From positions 766,518 through 830,517 of the forward strand of contig BDDD01000043.1 in assembly GCA_001972305.1 (NCBI GenBank): a DNA stretch of 64,000 nucleotides, in the 5' to 3' direction. The position numbers and the translations under genes are program-made. A model generated the notes under the pieces. That model was not told where the DNA came from and did no database searches. It saw only the letters and a list, made by a program, of their open reading frames with translations. Shown in pieces: positions 32,026 to 44,593 of the stretch. The first letter of the stretch is position 1. Each line of letters opens with the position of its first letter. This stretch comes from Cephalotus follicularis. Taxonomy: Eukaryota > Streptophyta > Magnoliopsida > Oxalidales > Cephalotaceae.

Positions 32026-32409
32026 TCAAAGTGTCTGCACCACATTAGCTTTGCCTAGATGGTACTGTATCTTACAGTTATAATCATTCAGCAATTCCAT
32101 CCATCTCATTTGCCTCATGTTCAAGTCTTTCTGGAATAAAAGGTGTTTAAAGCTTTTGTGACTGGTATACACATCAAACTTTGTACCATACAAGTAATGC
32201 CTCCATTTGCGTAGTGCAAAGACTATCGCTGCTAACTCGAGATCATGAATTGGATAATTCTCTTCATGAGGCTTTAACTTCCTTGAGGCATAAGCGATAA
32301 CCTTTCCATTTTGTATTAAAACACATCCCAAGCCATTTCCAGATGCATCACTATATACAACAAAGCCTTCATTGCCCTCCGGCAAGGCTAAAATTAGCAG
32401 AGAAATCAA
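32026..32409 (-). pseudogene. RNase H of B
   Basis: 127 codons with [55 protein letters not shown], and a TSHKSFKHL in which the usual TDHKSL has lost its Asp. The DAL end is replaced by a stop after NVVQTL, a 1-base deletion relative to A. Confidence 0.85.
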
Positions 32410-32603
32410 ATGATGTTTTAGCTATTGGAAGCTCCATTCACAATCATCATCCCATAAAAACACTGTCTATTTTTGCGTCAATCTAGTCAAAAGTGCGGCT
32501 ATCCGGGAAAATCCCTAGACAAAATGGCGGTGATGTCCCGCTAAGCCTAAGAAACTCCGTAATTCTATCAAGTTAGTCGATCTTTTCCAGTCTCTTATTG
32601 CTT

Positions 32604-33464
32604 CTATCTTTGTTGGATCCATCGATAAACTAGCACTGGAGATAAGGCCACCTCTGACAACCAAAATTCACATTTGCTAAACTTGGCATAAAATTGGTGT
32701 TCTCTCAAAACCTGCAATGCCAAGTGTAAATGCTCTCCATGTTCTTCCATAGATTTGGAGTACACCAAGATGTCATCAATGAAGACCATGATGAATTTGT
32801 CCAGATATGGACTAAATACCCAATTCATCAGGCTCATGAATGCAGCAGGGGCATCAATCACCCCAAACGGCATCACCACGAATTCATAGTGTCCATATCA
32901 TGACCTAAAAGCTGTCTTTGGAATGTATTTGGCTCTAACTTTGAGTTGATGATACCCTAACCTCAAATCCAACTTGGAGAATACTGAAGATCCTCGCAAC
33001 TGATCAAATAATTCGTCAATGTGCGGTAGCGGATATTTATTCTTAACTGCAGCCTTATTGAGCTGCCGATAATTGATGCACATCCTCAATGATCCATCCT
33101 TCTTTTTGATAACTCGGACAAGTGCTCCCCACAGGGAAACACTTGGTCTAATGAAACCTTTATCGAGTAACTCCTGAAATCGCACTTTCAATTCTTTCAA
33201 TTCAGGAGAGGCCATGCGATAAGGAGCTCTCGATATGGGTGTTGTCCCTGGCAAAAGATATATAGTAAACTCCACATCTCTCTCAGGAGGTAAGGACGTT
33301 AACTCTTCTGGAAACACAACCGGGTATTCCCATACAACCGAGATATCCTCCAACCTTAGTGTCCATTTCCTGCCATCTGTCACATGTGCTAGGTAACCAC
33401 TACGACCCTGTCTCAGAAGTCTGTCAGCTTGAATAGCAAAAATCATATGGACTAGCTGGTGCAC
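32604..33464 (-). pseudogene. Reverse transcriptase of B
   Basis: Two frames. 33464-32898 covers the linker ([19 protein letters not shown]), [49 protein letters not shown] and [14 protein letters not shown], ending at a stop where A reads SSYGHNEF. 32879-32604 resumes with [17 protein letters not shown], the FIDD active site in [10 protein letters not shown], and [13 protein letters not shown] deletion then removes a few codons of the thumb. The stop is a single lesion in an otherwise well-kept domain. Confidence 0.88.
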
Positions 33465-34152
33465 TAAGGTTCCGACAAACTGGAACTGGTATACTGAAGG
33501 TTACAACCTTCCTATGACAATCCACATAAGCATAATGTGCCGATAACCAATCCATTCCAAGGATGATATCCAGTTCTCCCATCAGCAACACTATCAGATC
33601 AACCATCAAAACAGGATCGGAGATCTCAAGGACACAAGACCTACACACCCATTCGGAGTAAACAGATTCTCCTACTGGGGTGCTAAACTCCATTATAAAA
33701 GATAAAGGTTCGGGATCCACCTCAATGTGACAAAGAAAATGCATAGCAATATACGAATGAGATAAACCCGGATCTATAAGGGTTCGTGCCATATGCTGGG
33801 ATATAGAAATGATACCTCTAATAACTGAGGTTGATCCCGTTGTGGCTCTCTGATCCATGGCATAGACTCTACCCTGAACGGTAGGTGACAATCCCATAGG
33901 CTGTTTGCCACAGTCTCCCCACACTGTAGAAGGCGAACTGGTGCTAGGACGACCCTGGTATTGCGATCCAGAACCACGGCTCTGCTGTGAGCCTCCTTGT
34001 GATTGGGCCAAATTCTGACTTGGCTGATTTCCTGATCCATACCTGCTACGAGGGCACTCAGCTGCCATATGGTCCATAGCTGCACAAACTAGGCACTTAC
34101 TGTCCTTCCACCAGTAATCATCTGAGGCATGATTAATGCATTGGCAATACAC
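33424..34152 (-). pseudogene. Zinc knuckle and aspartic protease of B
   Basis: 242 open codons. The first knuckle is damaged (CQCINHASDDY, last Cys changed to Tyr); the second is intact (CLVCAAMDHMAAEC). A Gln/Ser-rich linker follows, then the protease with TLIDPGLSHSYIA and IILGMDWLSAHYA. The frame runs on past the protease and overlaps the RT frame by 41 bp, so a frameshift separates them. Confidence 0.85.
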
Positions 34153-35255
34153 GCACGGATCAAAAGGAACCTGTCCACTATCCTGGGAAGTCTAGAGTGA
34201 CCTCACTGTGACGACAATCTCTCCTGGTCTCTCCGCTGAGAGCCACGATCTCGTTTCCTCTGTTGAGAACCTTGAAACTGTCCTCCTAGTCTTGAAGGAC
34301 CGGAGGGACTACCAATGCTCTACGGAGATCCACCCTAACCAGTGATGTTGTTACTTCTAGTCTTCTAGGATTTGTTACTACTCCTACAACTCCTCCCTGA
34401 TTTCCAACCTTAATAAGCATGCCTACTACATTCCGGATCCTCAAATTCTGCAGTTCTTAAGCTACTGCCTCAACATCTCTAGCCCTTCTGGCCAACTCAA
34501 AGAAGTATCTCAAACAAAGGGGCACTAGCTTCTGCCTGATATCGGGTCTAAGCCCCCCAAGAAACCTTTTGGCCTTTCTTGCTTCCGTACCAACCATATG
34601 AGGAGATATCCTCGATAACCCAACAAAATTGGCCTCATACTGAGCCACTCTCATGTGGCCTTGAGTTAGGCTAAGAAACTCAGCTTCCCTTTTGTCAACT
34701 TCAGCCTCGAGGTGGTACCTCTCATATCCCAGGAATTTGGTATTCCTGATTCTTCCCAGGTGGTCTCAACCACCCTCCACCAATGCTCTGCCTCACCCTA
34801 CAACATGTAGGTGGAAAAAGTAACCTTCTCGGAGTCTGAACACCCCAAGACCATGAAGATCTTCTCTATTTGCATAAACCATCTCTCAGCGGCAACAGAA
34901 TCTAATCCCCTGTAAAAGCTAGGGGATTTAGCTGCAAAAACTTAACCAAGGGATCTGCCCTTGGTGTAGTACGAGCAGCTGGTCTAACTACTACTTTTGC
35001 CCACCAAGCTGGTCTTATGGCTAAGGTTTGCTATGCTGCAGTCGCTTGTATTTGCATGAATTCATTCATCTGGATCATCATGGCATGCATCTCTCTCATA
35101 TAATCTCTGGGTTCCTCTTGAGCAGGAGGAACAACTTCAGCTTCTTGGGCCACATTCTCAGCTTCCTGTTCTTCATTACCTCTAATGGCTCAGGTACGTC
35201 TAGTCGACGGCCGTGCCCTAGTTCTTCTTGCAGCTTTTGCACAACAACCTTCCAT
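34153..35255 (-). pseudogene. gag of B
   Basis: Probable start ATG at 35255 (MEGCC), 111 bp inside the 5' LTR, soon followed by a stop. Remnants in order: MREMHAMM and MNEFMQ; LAFTGD; a broken Retrotrans_gag core; and an open 34654-34457 piece RVAQYEANFVGLSRISPHMV, FLGGLRPDIRQKLVPL, ARRARDVEA. Parallel to gag of A throughout. Confidence 0.72.
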
Positions 35256-35343
35256 ACTCCAACATAATTAAAGCAACACTTAATCCAATCAATCATTCAC
35301 AATTCTAACTGCCAAGGATCCTATCTTGGCATATCCAGCATAG

Positions 35344-35366
35344 ATGGCGCTTTGATACTACTAAAC
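35344..35366 (-). promoter_or_regulatory. Primer-binding site of B, degenerate
   Basis: The minus strand reads TAGTATCAAAGCGCC, two changes from TGGTATCAGAGC, at the expected distance from the LTR. Confidence 0.75.
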
Positions 35367-37635
35367 TGTCACGCCGCGAACCATGAGGAGGGCCCCACGG
35401 CCCGACACGTGGCGTGCCATCGATATATCATTCATATCATTATCCAAAATATGCAATAAATTTTAAATTTTAATTAGAGTCATGCATGCAGAAAATAACG
35501 ATTCAATTAATTCACGTGGATAGACCCAAATATATATATCAATATCTCATGTCAAATGTCAAATGTACTGCCACAAGTCAGCAGGTCAAATAGAACTATT
35601 TACAACATTCTTATACAATAAAGTAGGTAGAGGAAGCTGCTCTGCTACTGAAATCCTTACACCGAAATATGGCCCAACTACTCACTACGGTGGGTCACCT
35701 GCACCTGAACCTGACCCATTTCGAGAATGGGTCAGCAACTCATAGTTGTGTAGGTAGTACAATGCATAAATATAGCAGATATATGCAGGATATGAGAGAT
35801 GCATGAATGCCAAATATAACAATAGCCCAAAACATAAAAGTTATCATTCACATCAATACGGAGCACATATAAGCCCTCCTCGGCCTCCTATGCCGAGGTA
35901 ACTGACCATAGACGTTCCATAGCATTCAAAACTATCTTAGAACATATGTGAGCTCTCCTCGACCTCCTCTGCCAAGGTATCAGACCATTTTAAGTACTCC
36001 TCAGCCTCCTTGGCTCAATGTAGCATCACTATCACTTAAGCACTACTTTACTGCAGTTGAGCATTACCATCATCTACGAACCGCTTGTGCTGTAGAGGAT
36101 GGAGTCAAGATAACACTGGCCTGGTCAATCCTTCCCCTTAATGATAATCTCTTTAGGACAAAGTATAGGTAGTCAAGATTCTATTTGAAGTCACATGAGG
36201 TCCTCGCGGCCTTCGCAAAGCGGAATTCACCCTTAGGTTCACCTGCTAAAGGAGGTCGTGCGAGATGTCCTCCAATGATGCTAGTCTGTTAAGATAGTGA
36301 CCTTATGGGTTTAGTCACAATCGGTGGCACATCTCAGTCTATGACCCTTGTGGCTCATCTTGGTCAGTGACCCTTGTGGCTCTTCTCGGTCTGTGATTCT
36401 TATGGCTTATCTCATTTGGTGATCTTTATAAGTCATCTCAATCGATGATCCTCATAGGTCATCTCAATTGGTGACCCTTGTAGGTCATCTCTGAAAGTGA
36501 GTTCCCTTAGGTCTAACCACAATCGGCAACCCTTACAGGTCATCTCTAAAAGTGAATTTCCATAGTTATACATCTATCAGACTAAGAGGCCAACTCCCTA
36601 TTCCTTCATGACATAGCAGAGGACGGGAGTGATTATCTCGTCAGAGCTCAACAATGTCAAGTAAGGTCAGAGACGTCATAGGTCTTTAACTATAAGACTC
36701 TCTTGGTCAGAGAAGGGTTCACCTAAGCGTATCAAAGGAGGTTCACCCAGGCTACACAGCCTTAGAGCTTTACTAAGTACTAATGTCAGACAACGAGCTT
36801 GTGCTCTGACTTCAACATTTGAGGTCTGCCTTCAGTTCGAGGTCTGCCTCTAAACTTTGGGACAAGTCTGCTCTGCAGCCTTTGGTGTAGGTCTGCTCTG
36901 ACTTGGTCTGTTATCTTTTCAATGAAACGCCAATGCTCTAACTGAAGGCGTCCACAGTCCAAGTACTTAGCAGAACAACAACATATGCCTGTTAATTGTC
37001 TCATCAACAGCTCAAGTCCAAACAGGCAGTACAACACTCGATCCAAGAGAGCCATAAGCCTCCAGGGATCGATTATAACAGAAACAACTTAAAGAAATCC
37101 TTAATCTATTCATCAATCCTAATATAGCAGTTCATAGCAACACAACTCATCGATTTGTAACAGCATTCATCATTCAAGGAAAAAATACACAAGAATTCAA
37201 GCATATAAGTAAAGCCTACCTCGATAGATGTCGAGTTACAAATTTGGAATAATTTCACTGCTAAAACTTTGATATGAACTTTCCTTCTCCTCTCGGCCCG
37301 ACACCTTGCGTCTTGATTTCTCCGGTGTTCCACTACTGGATCAAACTCTCTCTTCCTTTCACTCTATCACTTTCTCCTTCTCTATGGAACTGGAGGTTTT
37401 GAATGAATGAATGAATGAGAGAGCCGGGAAGATTATATCTAAACATTCCTTGGCAGAAGAATCTAGAGACTGCCTGTGACCTCACACTGGCCAACCCACC
37501 TTTTGTCATATGTGAGACCAATTATGTCTCATAAGGGAATAAAAAAAATATTGACTTAAACAACCATTGCGGCTTTGTGAAGTCATACAATATTATATAT
37601 ATTACAACAAATAATTATAAAATTCAGGGATTACA
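35367..37635 (-). mobile_element. 5' LTR of B
   Basis: 2,269 bp, uninterrupted; plus strand TGTCACGCCGCGAACC ... TCAGGGATTACA. It has hairpin blocks at 35568-, 35713-35733 and 35737-35747, and a minisatellite at about 36290-36560. It is the reference that reveals the three insertions in the 3' LTR. Confidence 0.92.
36290..36560. repeat. Minisatellite in the 5' LTR of B
   Basis: GTGACCCTTGTGGCTCATCTCGGT-like units of about 28-33 bp, the counterpart of 10000-10265. Confidence 0.75.
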
Positions 37636-37720
37636 ATTGTACTGGAATTCATACTTATAATAATTAGTATGGTTTACTACTATTACTCTTAAACTTGAAT
37701 GAATTTACATGTATTGCAAT
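37636..37720. other. Short flank between B and G
   Basis: AT-rich, nothing recognisable. It starts with ATTGT, the expected right target duplication of B. Confidence 0.4.
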
Positions 37721-38112
37721 TGATGTGGAAAAAATTCATGTATTATTAAGGCACTGACACATGTCATTAAAACCCACAAATATGGGCAAAACGTTCAAGT
37801 TCGTGGTCATAATGGGGGAGGAAACGCCTCCATCCCGTAATGAAGAAATGGCCTGAAATCTCGGTCATTTCCAAGGGACTCATAATTATCTCCACAATGT
37901 TAACAGTTCATAGACGTTACAGCTAGGTAAGGATATAAATACTCCCAAGAAAGACAGTGGAGGGGTCGACCAATTCGCCATACAAGCTTATTATTTTCTC
38001 TGCAAAACAACTGACTTAAGCATCCGAGTGTCCCCGGGAGTAAAACCTCTTGGACTTTCGATTACTTGCTTTCTTTGTGTGCAGGGAACACTAGAAAACA
38101 CTAATCCGATGT
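37721..38112 (+). mobile_element. 5' LTR of G, 3' end missing
   Basis: Matches 40685-41075, with TATAAATA (37934-37941) and the block TTAAGCATCCGAGTGTCCCCGGGAG shared, in variant form, with H. Homology stops after CACTAATCCGATGTACTC. Confidence 0.85.
37934..37941 (+). promoter_or_regulatory. TATA box of the 5' LTR of G
   Basis: TATAAATA in GGATATAAATACTCCC; the matching box in the 3' LTR is at 40897-40904. Confidence 0.65.
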
Positions 38113-38480
38113 ACTCTTTGTTAGAGATAAAGTCCTACAAGCCAGTGCTGAACTTGTATTTACTCTATCTTGTATATAAATTCAATAAAAATGTTTATAA
38201 TTTACCATTGGCTATGAGTTCATCATTTGAATACATGTCTATTTAATAAATGAATGTCCTGGAATAAAGTTAAAGAACCAAGTTCTTGATGAGATCATGA
38301 TGTGAGAATTGGAATCTCGGTATACTTTATTTCGAATCTTCCTGGTCATAGGATTGACACTCAGGGCATGATCAATCTGTATTATTTAGCTCGAATGAAG
38401 CACAAAATCATGTTTTGTTGCCAAAAATACCAAGGTGCAATGCCAATCACGGATTCTGATATGGCTCTGGAGAAGTTTCT
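38113..38480. other. Unassigned interior of G
   Basis: No coding signal and no match to the other elements of the window. It spans the deletion that joined the 5' LTR to the antisense-ORF region. Confidence 0.35.
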
Positions 38481-40126
38481 CTCTTTCCCTCTTCTCCTTT
38501 GCCGAAGCTTCAAGAGCCTACCTCTTCTCCTCTAGAACCGACTCATGAGCCCCAATAACCTCCTATAGCCGGACATCAGCCGAGTCGGCCACCCTTTTGA
38601 GCTCTGCACTCTCTTCATGCAGCTGGTTGATGAGTTCTTGGTCTGCTTTATAAATTTCCACCATCAAGTGGATGTCATTGAGGACCTGCAAAAATGAAAG
38701 ACCCGGGTCAGAGGAAGAACAGAAAGGTTTTCAGAAAAGAAAAAGAGAAGAAAGTCACATACTCGGATTGGGTCCAAAGAACTACCAATAGGAGGAACAT
38801 CAGCTTGACCATGAGAAGAGCTTTATCCATCTTTTCCTCCCTTCTGTTTCTTTGATTGAGGGATAGGCAGGGCAGGAGGAAGCAGATCCTCGGCAGCTTT
38901 TTTTCCACCTTCAGACTTCTTGGTAGCCTTCGTAGCCTCTTTCTCGGTTCTTTTCTTCGCCCCTGCAGCGGCTTCCTTCAAAGCTCTCTACCTCGCCTCC
39001 TTGGCAGGGGCCTTCTCGGTGATTCGGGATCCTTGGGCATCAGCCTTTGTCCTTTACTCCATTGCCCTAGTAGCCTTTAGCACATATGTGAAAGAGCGCC
39101 GAGAATCCATTACCGCGAGAATAATGACATCAAAGTTAAGAACATGAATTACAAGAAATAAGGAATGAACAGAACAAAGAAATCAGAAGCAGAGGAGGAA
39201 ACAAATGCTTAATACAACTTTCCCCCTCATTACCAGGCACAGCTTTGATTTCTTCTCTGCTCTCTTCAACTCTCTCTCTGTCTCAATCCCCATCGGGATC
39301 TCCTCTTCATCATCCAAGGTGTTTCCGCGACCTCGGGACATGCTCAGCCCAACGCCACGTAGACGATCCTCGGTTATGGTAAAATTAACCTCCTCTGACT
39401 CAAACGCTGATAGCTTTATGAGGTTTGCTTCCTCTGCCACAAACAAATTTGATCTCTGGTTGAGGCGTTGGGTATCCAAAGAATCACACCAATGGGAGGG
39501 AATAAAGCCAGGGAGATTCCTAATGAGGAAGTACCTATCCCTCCAGTTCTTGATGGATTTCGTAGGATCCACCAGAAGCTTCTTGGTCAGACCAGTGCAT
39601 GACTTGAAGTAACACCCGCGCTTCCTAGGAGACGCAGTGAGGACATGAAACTCCTTGAAGAGCCCCGTCATAGCTGTCACCTCTGCTTCCAAGCATTTCA
39701 CTGATAAGCCCATTATGAAGCTCCAGGACTACGCTTGAAGGAGTGAAGGATGAATTTGGAAACTCCTCAAAACTGCAACAGCGAAGGGGTGTAAAGGAAG
39801 TCTCAGACCATGTGTAAGAACATCCTCGAAAACCACAAAGAGGCCTACTCTCTGTGTCCTCCTTGGGATCTCGGGGAATGGAGATCGTTAAGCCTCTAGG
39901 GAAGCAATATGATTTAGCAAGCTTCTCCACTTTCTCGCGAAGAAGTACGCTCCTATTGAAGTGGGTTCTAAAGACCTAAGTCCCAGCTTCGGAAGAGGTG
40001 ACTTCAGGACCGCCCGTTGCGATGGCATCCTCCGAGCCAAGATGATGCTCTAAAACTATCACCACCTCAACCACGGCGAATTTCCACTGGAGTAGCTGGT
40101 CTGGAGGTTTGGTTGACTCTAGCCAT
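38480..40126 (-). pseudogene. Antisense extra ORF of G (gypsy-type transposon protein)
   Basis: Starts at ATG 40126 (MARVNQTSRPATPVEIRRG, then stop). Next readable: 39930-39625 and, one frame on, 39713-39183, with FKEFHVLTASPRKRGCYFKS, a KSIKNWRDRYFLIRN segment, and an acidic, Lys-rich tail (DDEEEIPMG). FHxLT..P...YYFKS...K.WKxRFF is the signature I associate with the 'putative gypsy type transposon' domain. A basic Lys/Ala-rich segment (38830-39080) and a coiled-coil end (38500-38690, after a TTTGCAG acceptor) suggest an intron-containing gene. Extra ORFs antisense to gag-pol are known in the Tat lineage; the role is unknown. Confidence 0.6.
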
Positions 40127-40138
40127 CTAGAAACTTGT

Positions 40139-40190
<52 letters not shown>
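40139..40190. repeat. (GA)n microsatellite upstream of the antisense ORF of G
   Basis: 25 GA units; on the antisense strand a CT tract just 5' of the ATG at 40126, a position typical of plant core-promoter pyrimidine patches. Confidence 0.9.
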
Positions 40191-40193
<3 letters not shown>

Positions 40194-40672
40194 AAAAAGC
40201 CAGAAAAACCCAAAAAGACCCCTAAATCAGTTTGCGAAAGCAAATAACAAAGAGTGACTCACCTGATATTTCGCAAGAGAATATTTGAAGAAAAGTTTAT
40301 TAAAATCTTGGAAGATCGAAAAGTTTTATAGAAAAAGAGCTTTGTAATTTGAAGAAGATTAAAGTAAGGAAACTTCTCCAAGAAGAAGAAGTGTTTTAAA
40401 GGGCTTTAGGTTGATTCCAAACCATACGATCTCTGCGAGATCAAATGGCCTAGATCATCCCATTAATCAGACGCGGGAAACGAAGAGACTATGCACGGTT
40501 AACGAAAAGTCAGGGGGGGGAGCTATGCTCGCCCTGCCACGCATCAATTAAAGCTAGAGCTGGACCAAAAAGCAAATCCCAAAAGCTAAAACATGCCTAA
40601 TTACGCATCAAAGGTCTGCTCAAACACCTCACTAATGCTCCTCCTCCTCTGCAAAACATAGAAAAGGAAGAC
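40191..40672. other. Non-coding DNA between the antisense ORF and the 3' LTR of G
   Basis: No coding signal. It would contain the promoter of the antisense ORF. No clear TATA box could be assigned. Confidence 0.4.
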
Positions 40673-40684
40673 CAATGGGGCATA

Positions 40685-41157
40685 TGATATGGAAAAAATC
40701 ATGTATTTTTAAGGCACTGACACGTGTCATTAAAACCCACAAAGACAGGTAAATCATCCAAGTTCGTGGTCATAATGAGGGAGGAAACGCCTCCATCCCG
40801 TAATGAAGAAATGGTCTGGAATCTCGGTCATTTCCAAGGGACTCATAATTATCTCCACAATGCTAGCAATTCAGAGACGTTACAGCTAGGTAAGACTATA
40901 AATACTCCCAAGAAAGACAATGGAGGGGTCGACCAATTCACCATACAATCTTATCATTTTCTCTGAAAAACAACTAACTTAAGCATCGGAGTGTCCCCAG
41001 GAGTAAAATCTCCTGGACTTTCGATTACTTGCTTTCTTTGTGTGCAGGGAACACTAGAAAACCCTAATATGGTGTATTCTTCGGATCATCCAACGTTTTT
41101 TCTAACAAATCAAACATCCACACGTGGAGAACTGTTGTGAAGGTTATTTCAACATCA
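40685..41157 (+). mobile_element. 3' LTR of G
   Basis: 473 bp, TGATATGG ... TTTCAACATCA, with TATAAATA at 40897-40904 and a stem-loop at 40997-41016. Confidence 0.85.
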
Positions 41158-41796
41158 AAAGTAATAAAGTTTTAACTTATCCTGCTTTATGATACATTAC
41201 CTAGGCTCGACTTCTATACTTGACTGTATATTACTGTATGTAATACCACGTGTTCAACCCTCCAAGCAGGGGGTATCACAACGGTAGCACTAGAATTTTT
41301 TCCATAACAGATAAACATCAATTGCCTTCTTTTTAATTTCAAACAGACTTTTAATTCAAGTCTTCATATTTTCATTGTTTTCCTTAGTGCAAGGGTCATA
41401 ATTGGTCATATTTCTAATAGTTAAATTAATTTATATTCAATTTCTCTTACTGAGGTCCCTTTCCAAGTATTAAGGTTGGTTTGTTGCAAATGTGATTGCT
41501 ATTTTTGCTTCTAATCCCAGTTCTTTTAGTTATTTAATACAAAGTGTTTAATTCAGTTGTTCATTGTTATATTTTCCCTGCTAATCCTCAATTTATTTTT
41601 TGGTATTGGTTCAAGTTATTTAAATTCAAGTCCTTTCATCTTTTAATGAAATAATAAAGAATTTTAAAAGGATTACCTCAATGTTTTTATATGATGGATT
41701 GGAATTTTAATTTTATTTCTTTATAGTGTTCACTTACACAACCGATTTTGGGTCTCGTAGCTCTGATATAATCAATTTATAATTACTGGTAACTAG
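41158..41796. other. Unassigned AT-rich DNA
   Basis: No ORF or known element. A short palindromic pair, GTAATACC / GGGTATCAC (41238-41278), is reminiscent of joined LTR ends but too short to call. Confidence 0.35.
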
Positions 41797-41801
41797 TTGC
41801 A

Positions 41802-44588
41802 TGTAACACCCCCGGACGGCGGGAGTCGTCACAGGTCATAATACAGAACCTAACATAACATAAACATAACTTAACCGAACATAGGCATAACTTTATTAGA
41901 TAAAAATGTGGCGGTCATAACTTATCTAAAAACTGATCAAAACTTAAAACTTAACATATTCGGAAAACTTAAACATGTTCCAAAAGTCAATTAAAAACAT
42001 AAACTAAAAGCAACATATTGTTCAAAAACCCATCCTATCAGAAAACATAGCAGGATCACACTCCTAAAGGATCCTTGACATATGGTGGACATTTCTCTCA
42101 ATCACACTTTCCCCTGTTGCTCTTGATAACCTGCCGCATGGAAACAAAAACGTGGCTGAGCAAACCTAAGTACAGATATAGAATATAAAACAGTAACAAT
42201 AATTTAAAAGAAGTAAGATTTCAATAACACTCGTAACATAAATCCTAAGCAGTAAACCATTTACACGTTCATTTCATAAAAACTCAATTTCATAACTTTC
42301 GAAACATATACGAAACATTTCAAAATCACAAATTTCATAATATCATACTAAACCACATAACATATCACATATCATAAATATATATGGCAAGGGAGACGCT
42401 AATTCCACATGCCCATTAGAATTGAAGTGTACGGCACTACACAAGTCAATTCTCATATCATATCATATCACACATTGCATATCTTATCACATATGCCATA
42501 TACTAGAATCGATTCATACGCCTCTATCATATATAGCGGATCCATAAATCCACCTCATGGGATTTATTCATAACATAGAGAGACGCCGTAGACTAATCAC
42601 ACCGCTACGGAAGTGTCATGTCCCCATGCCAGGCCTACGATATGCCCCATAGGTGGGTACAAATACTCAGTATTTTATCACTTCCAAAACATTGATTTAT
42701 CAAAATCAAGTTAGAAACACATAAAATATGTTTTTTCAAAACATATTCAAAAATCGTTATCAAACGATATCCTTTACATAACATACATTTCATAATCGGA
42801 GTATCAACTCATTTATTTTCCACCATAAACGAGAGGATCATAACATATAACATATTATAACGTATCATAACATAAGATTAAAGTCAGGAACATTAAATTC
42901 GCAAAATGTCAAAACCGACTTTATTTTCCAGAACATATCAAATTCATAAACATAATCAAGTTCATAAAACCGAAGGAACATATCATAAAAGCAAAACTGA
43001 ATTTCATTCGATAAAACCAGATGGCCAAAGAGCGACAGAAATCCGTACCTTATGCGTTCACAAAAGTACTTACGAAAAGATTGTTAATTCAAACTCCCCT
43101 TTGAAGCACAACAATCTAAAAGATACAAAACCATTCATATAAGGGTCTGAGAATCATTAGAGACATAAAACAGATTCATTACAGTGTTTAGGACAGACCC
43201 AGATCGATTCAAAGAAAAAACGGATCAAAACAAATGAAAACAGGAATTTTCTGGGCAAAACAGCCGACTGTTACAGAGCTCCAGTCGACTGTGGAAGCTT
43301 GGCAGTCGACTAATCATTAGGGCCAGTCAACTACACAAACCAGACAGCAGGCAGTCGACTGTGATAGAGGTCCAGCCGACTGTTTCATAAGGCAGCCAAC
43401 TACACAACCCAAAACAGCCGACTGTTCTGGACGACAGAACAGCAGAAACTTAGCATTTTCAATGCAGAAACTTGTCTAAACATATATAACTCGATACCAG
43501 AGACCTATGAACATATACATAAGACTTTATATGATGTTTAGACAGTGTAAAAACACAGAATTGACATGAAGAAGTATATAAACAGTGATTAACTTCAAGA
43601 GACAAGAGAGACCTCTAATCATATGCATACACATTGGTCCAATTTTTCTGTCCATTACCATTTATAGATATTAAAACCAGATTACAACATGTCTATGATG
43701 TCTAAAACATGCTGACAGTTTGATAAACCATGACAGAACACAAATACAGGAATCAAAGCCAACAAGACACTAACAACCTATGTGCATATGAAACCGAAAA
43801 ACAAAGTGGAACAAACCATTACAGCAAGATTACTAACCTGCAATGGTATTACAAACACAGAAATCGTATGAAGAAACACAACAATTCTATGATCAGTCGG
43901 CTGTACACAGAAGTAAAAGAAGCAAAACCAAACAATACACAACTTATTTCCAGAAAGAGGAAAACATAACTCAATTGAACAACAAGGATTGAGATTACCA
44001 CTACAAACCAGACTGTATGATGAAGCAACTTCACAAGAACCAAAACAAATCCTAACTTTGCAAAATTCGGCAGTGAGCAAACAAAAGAAACGGATGGCAC
44101 AAGCAATAACCCAAGGCCCTTCATAAACAGAAAAGAGGAGAGAATTTTGGAAGAGATAAGGAAAGGAGAATCAAAATCTGGTAAGATAAGGAAAACAAGC
44201 AGATTTTTAGGAGATGGAAACCGTGTGAAATTGAAGAGGAAGAGAGAGTTACGGGAAAGGGGGAGAAAAAGAGGGAAGAAAGAAAAGGAAAAATAAAAAT
44301 AAAAATAAAAGAATTTTAAAATAAAAGAAATTGTTTTAATAATTTTTAAAATAGTAAAATAGAAATAATAATAAAGTTTAATTAAATAAAAAGACATAAA
44401 CATAGGCCCAACCCAAAACAATGCATTATCATACCAACATATCCAAAGTTCAGGCTGGTATCAGTCAGCCCAAAACACATAGGCCCAAAATCAGGGCAAA
44501 CGGACTTCATAATAACACAAAATAAAAAACACGAAAACAAACAGATTAAAGTCCGTAAAACATACATACGAACAACTAGGGTATTACA
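41802..44588 (-). mobile_element. Solo LTR I (gypsy-type), TSD TTGCA
   Basis: 2,787 bp with complementary ends (plus strand TGTAACACCCCCGG ... CTAGGGTATTACA) flanked by a perfect 5-bp duplication TTGCA (41797-41801 and 44589-44593). No interior or partner LTR is present, the outcome of LTR-LTR recombination. Orientation is inferred as minus by analogy with TGTAAGCCCC of A and B. It has CATATCACATATCATA repeats (42300-42500) and CAGTCGACTGT repeats (43260-43440). The long hydrophobic frame at 43849-44421 is a by-product of AT-rich purine runs. Confidence 0.88.
43260..43440. repeat. GCAGTCGACTGT motif cluster in LTR I
   Basis: About eight copies of CAGYCGACTG-like palindromes at 20-40-bp spacing. 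The core GTCGAC is shared with the clusters in A, C and J but the flanks differ (CA..TG instead of GC..GC). Confidence 0.7.
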
Positions 44589-44593
44589 TTGCA

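Larger units (their letters stand above)
30511..37635 (-). mobile_element. Element B: Tekay/Del-like Ty3/gypsy chromovirus, host of the nest
   Basis: Interior (30511-35366) and 5' LTR (35367-37635) of an element whose 3' LTR is scattered over 30476-30510, 20419-20977, 9216-10802 and beyond the left edge. It has a polypurine tract, primer-binding site and full gag-pol-chromodomain order on the minus strand, all decayed. As it carries insertions E, A and C, it is the oldest datable element of the left nest. The right flanking 5 bp are ATTGT (37636-37640); the partner is outside the window. Confidence 0.9.
37721..41157 (+). mobile_element. Element G: deleted Tat-lineage Ty3/gypsy
   Basis: Two similar LTR copies (37721 to about 38112, right end missing; 40685-41157, complete, TGATATGG ... 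CAACATCA) flank an interior that holds only an antisense ORF. No gag, RT or integrase remains. The flanking bases GCAAT and AAAGT do not match, so either mutation or recombination altered the ends. Orientation is taken from the position of the antisense ORF next to the 3' LTR, as in H, and from the purine tract CAATGGGGCATA (40673-40684) before the right LTR. Confidence 0.75.

Noticed and set aside
39205..39612. 135-codon plus-strand Ser-rich ORF
   Set aside because: It is the mirror of the antisense ORF of G, whose minus-strand reading has recognisable motifs.
41235..41280. Miniature LTR pair (TGTAATACC ... GGTATCACA)
   Set aside because: Only 45 bp long with no flanking duplication; chance similarity to LTR ends is likely.
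43849..44421. 190-codon Phe/Leu-rich ORF
   Set aside because: It is the complement of an A-rich purine tract within solo LTR I, has low complexity and is hydrophobic throughout.
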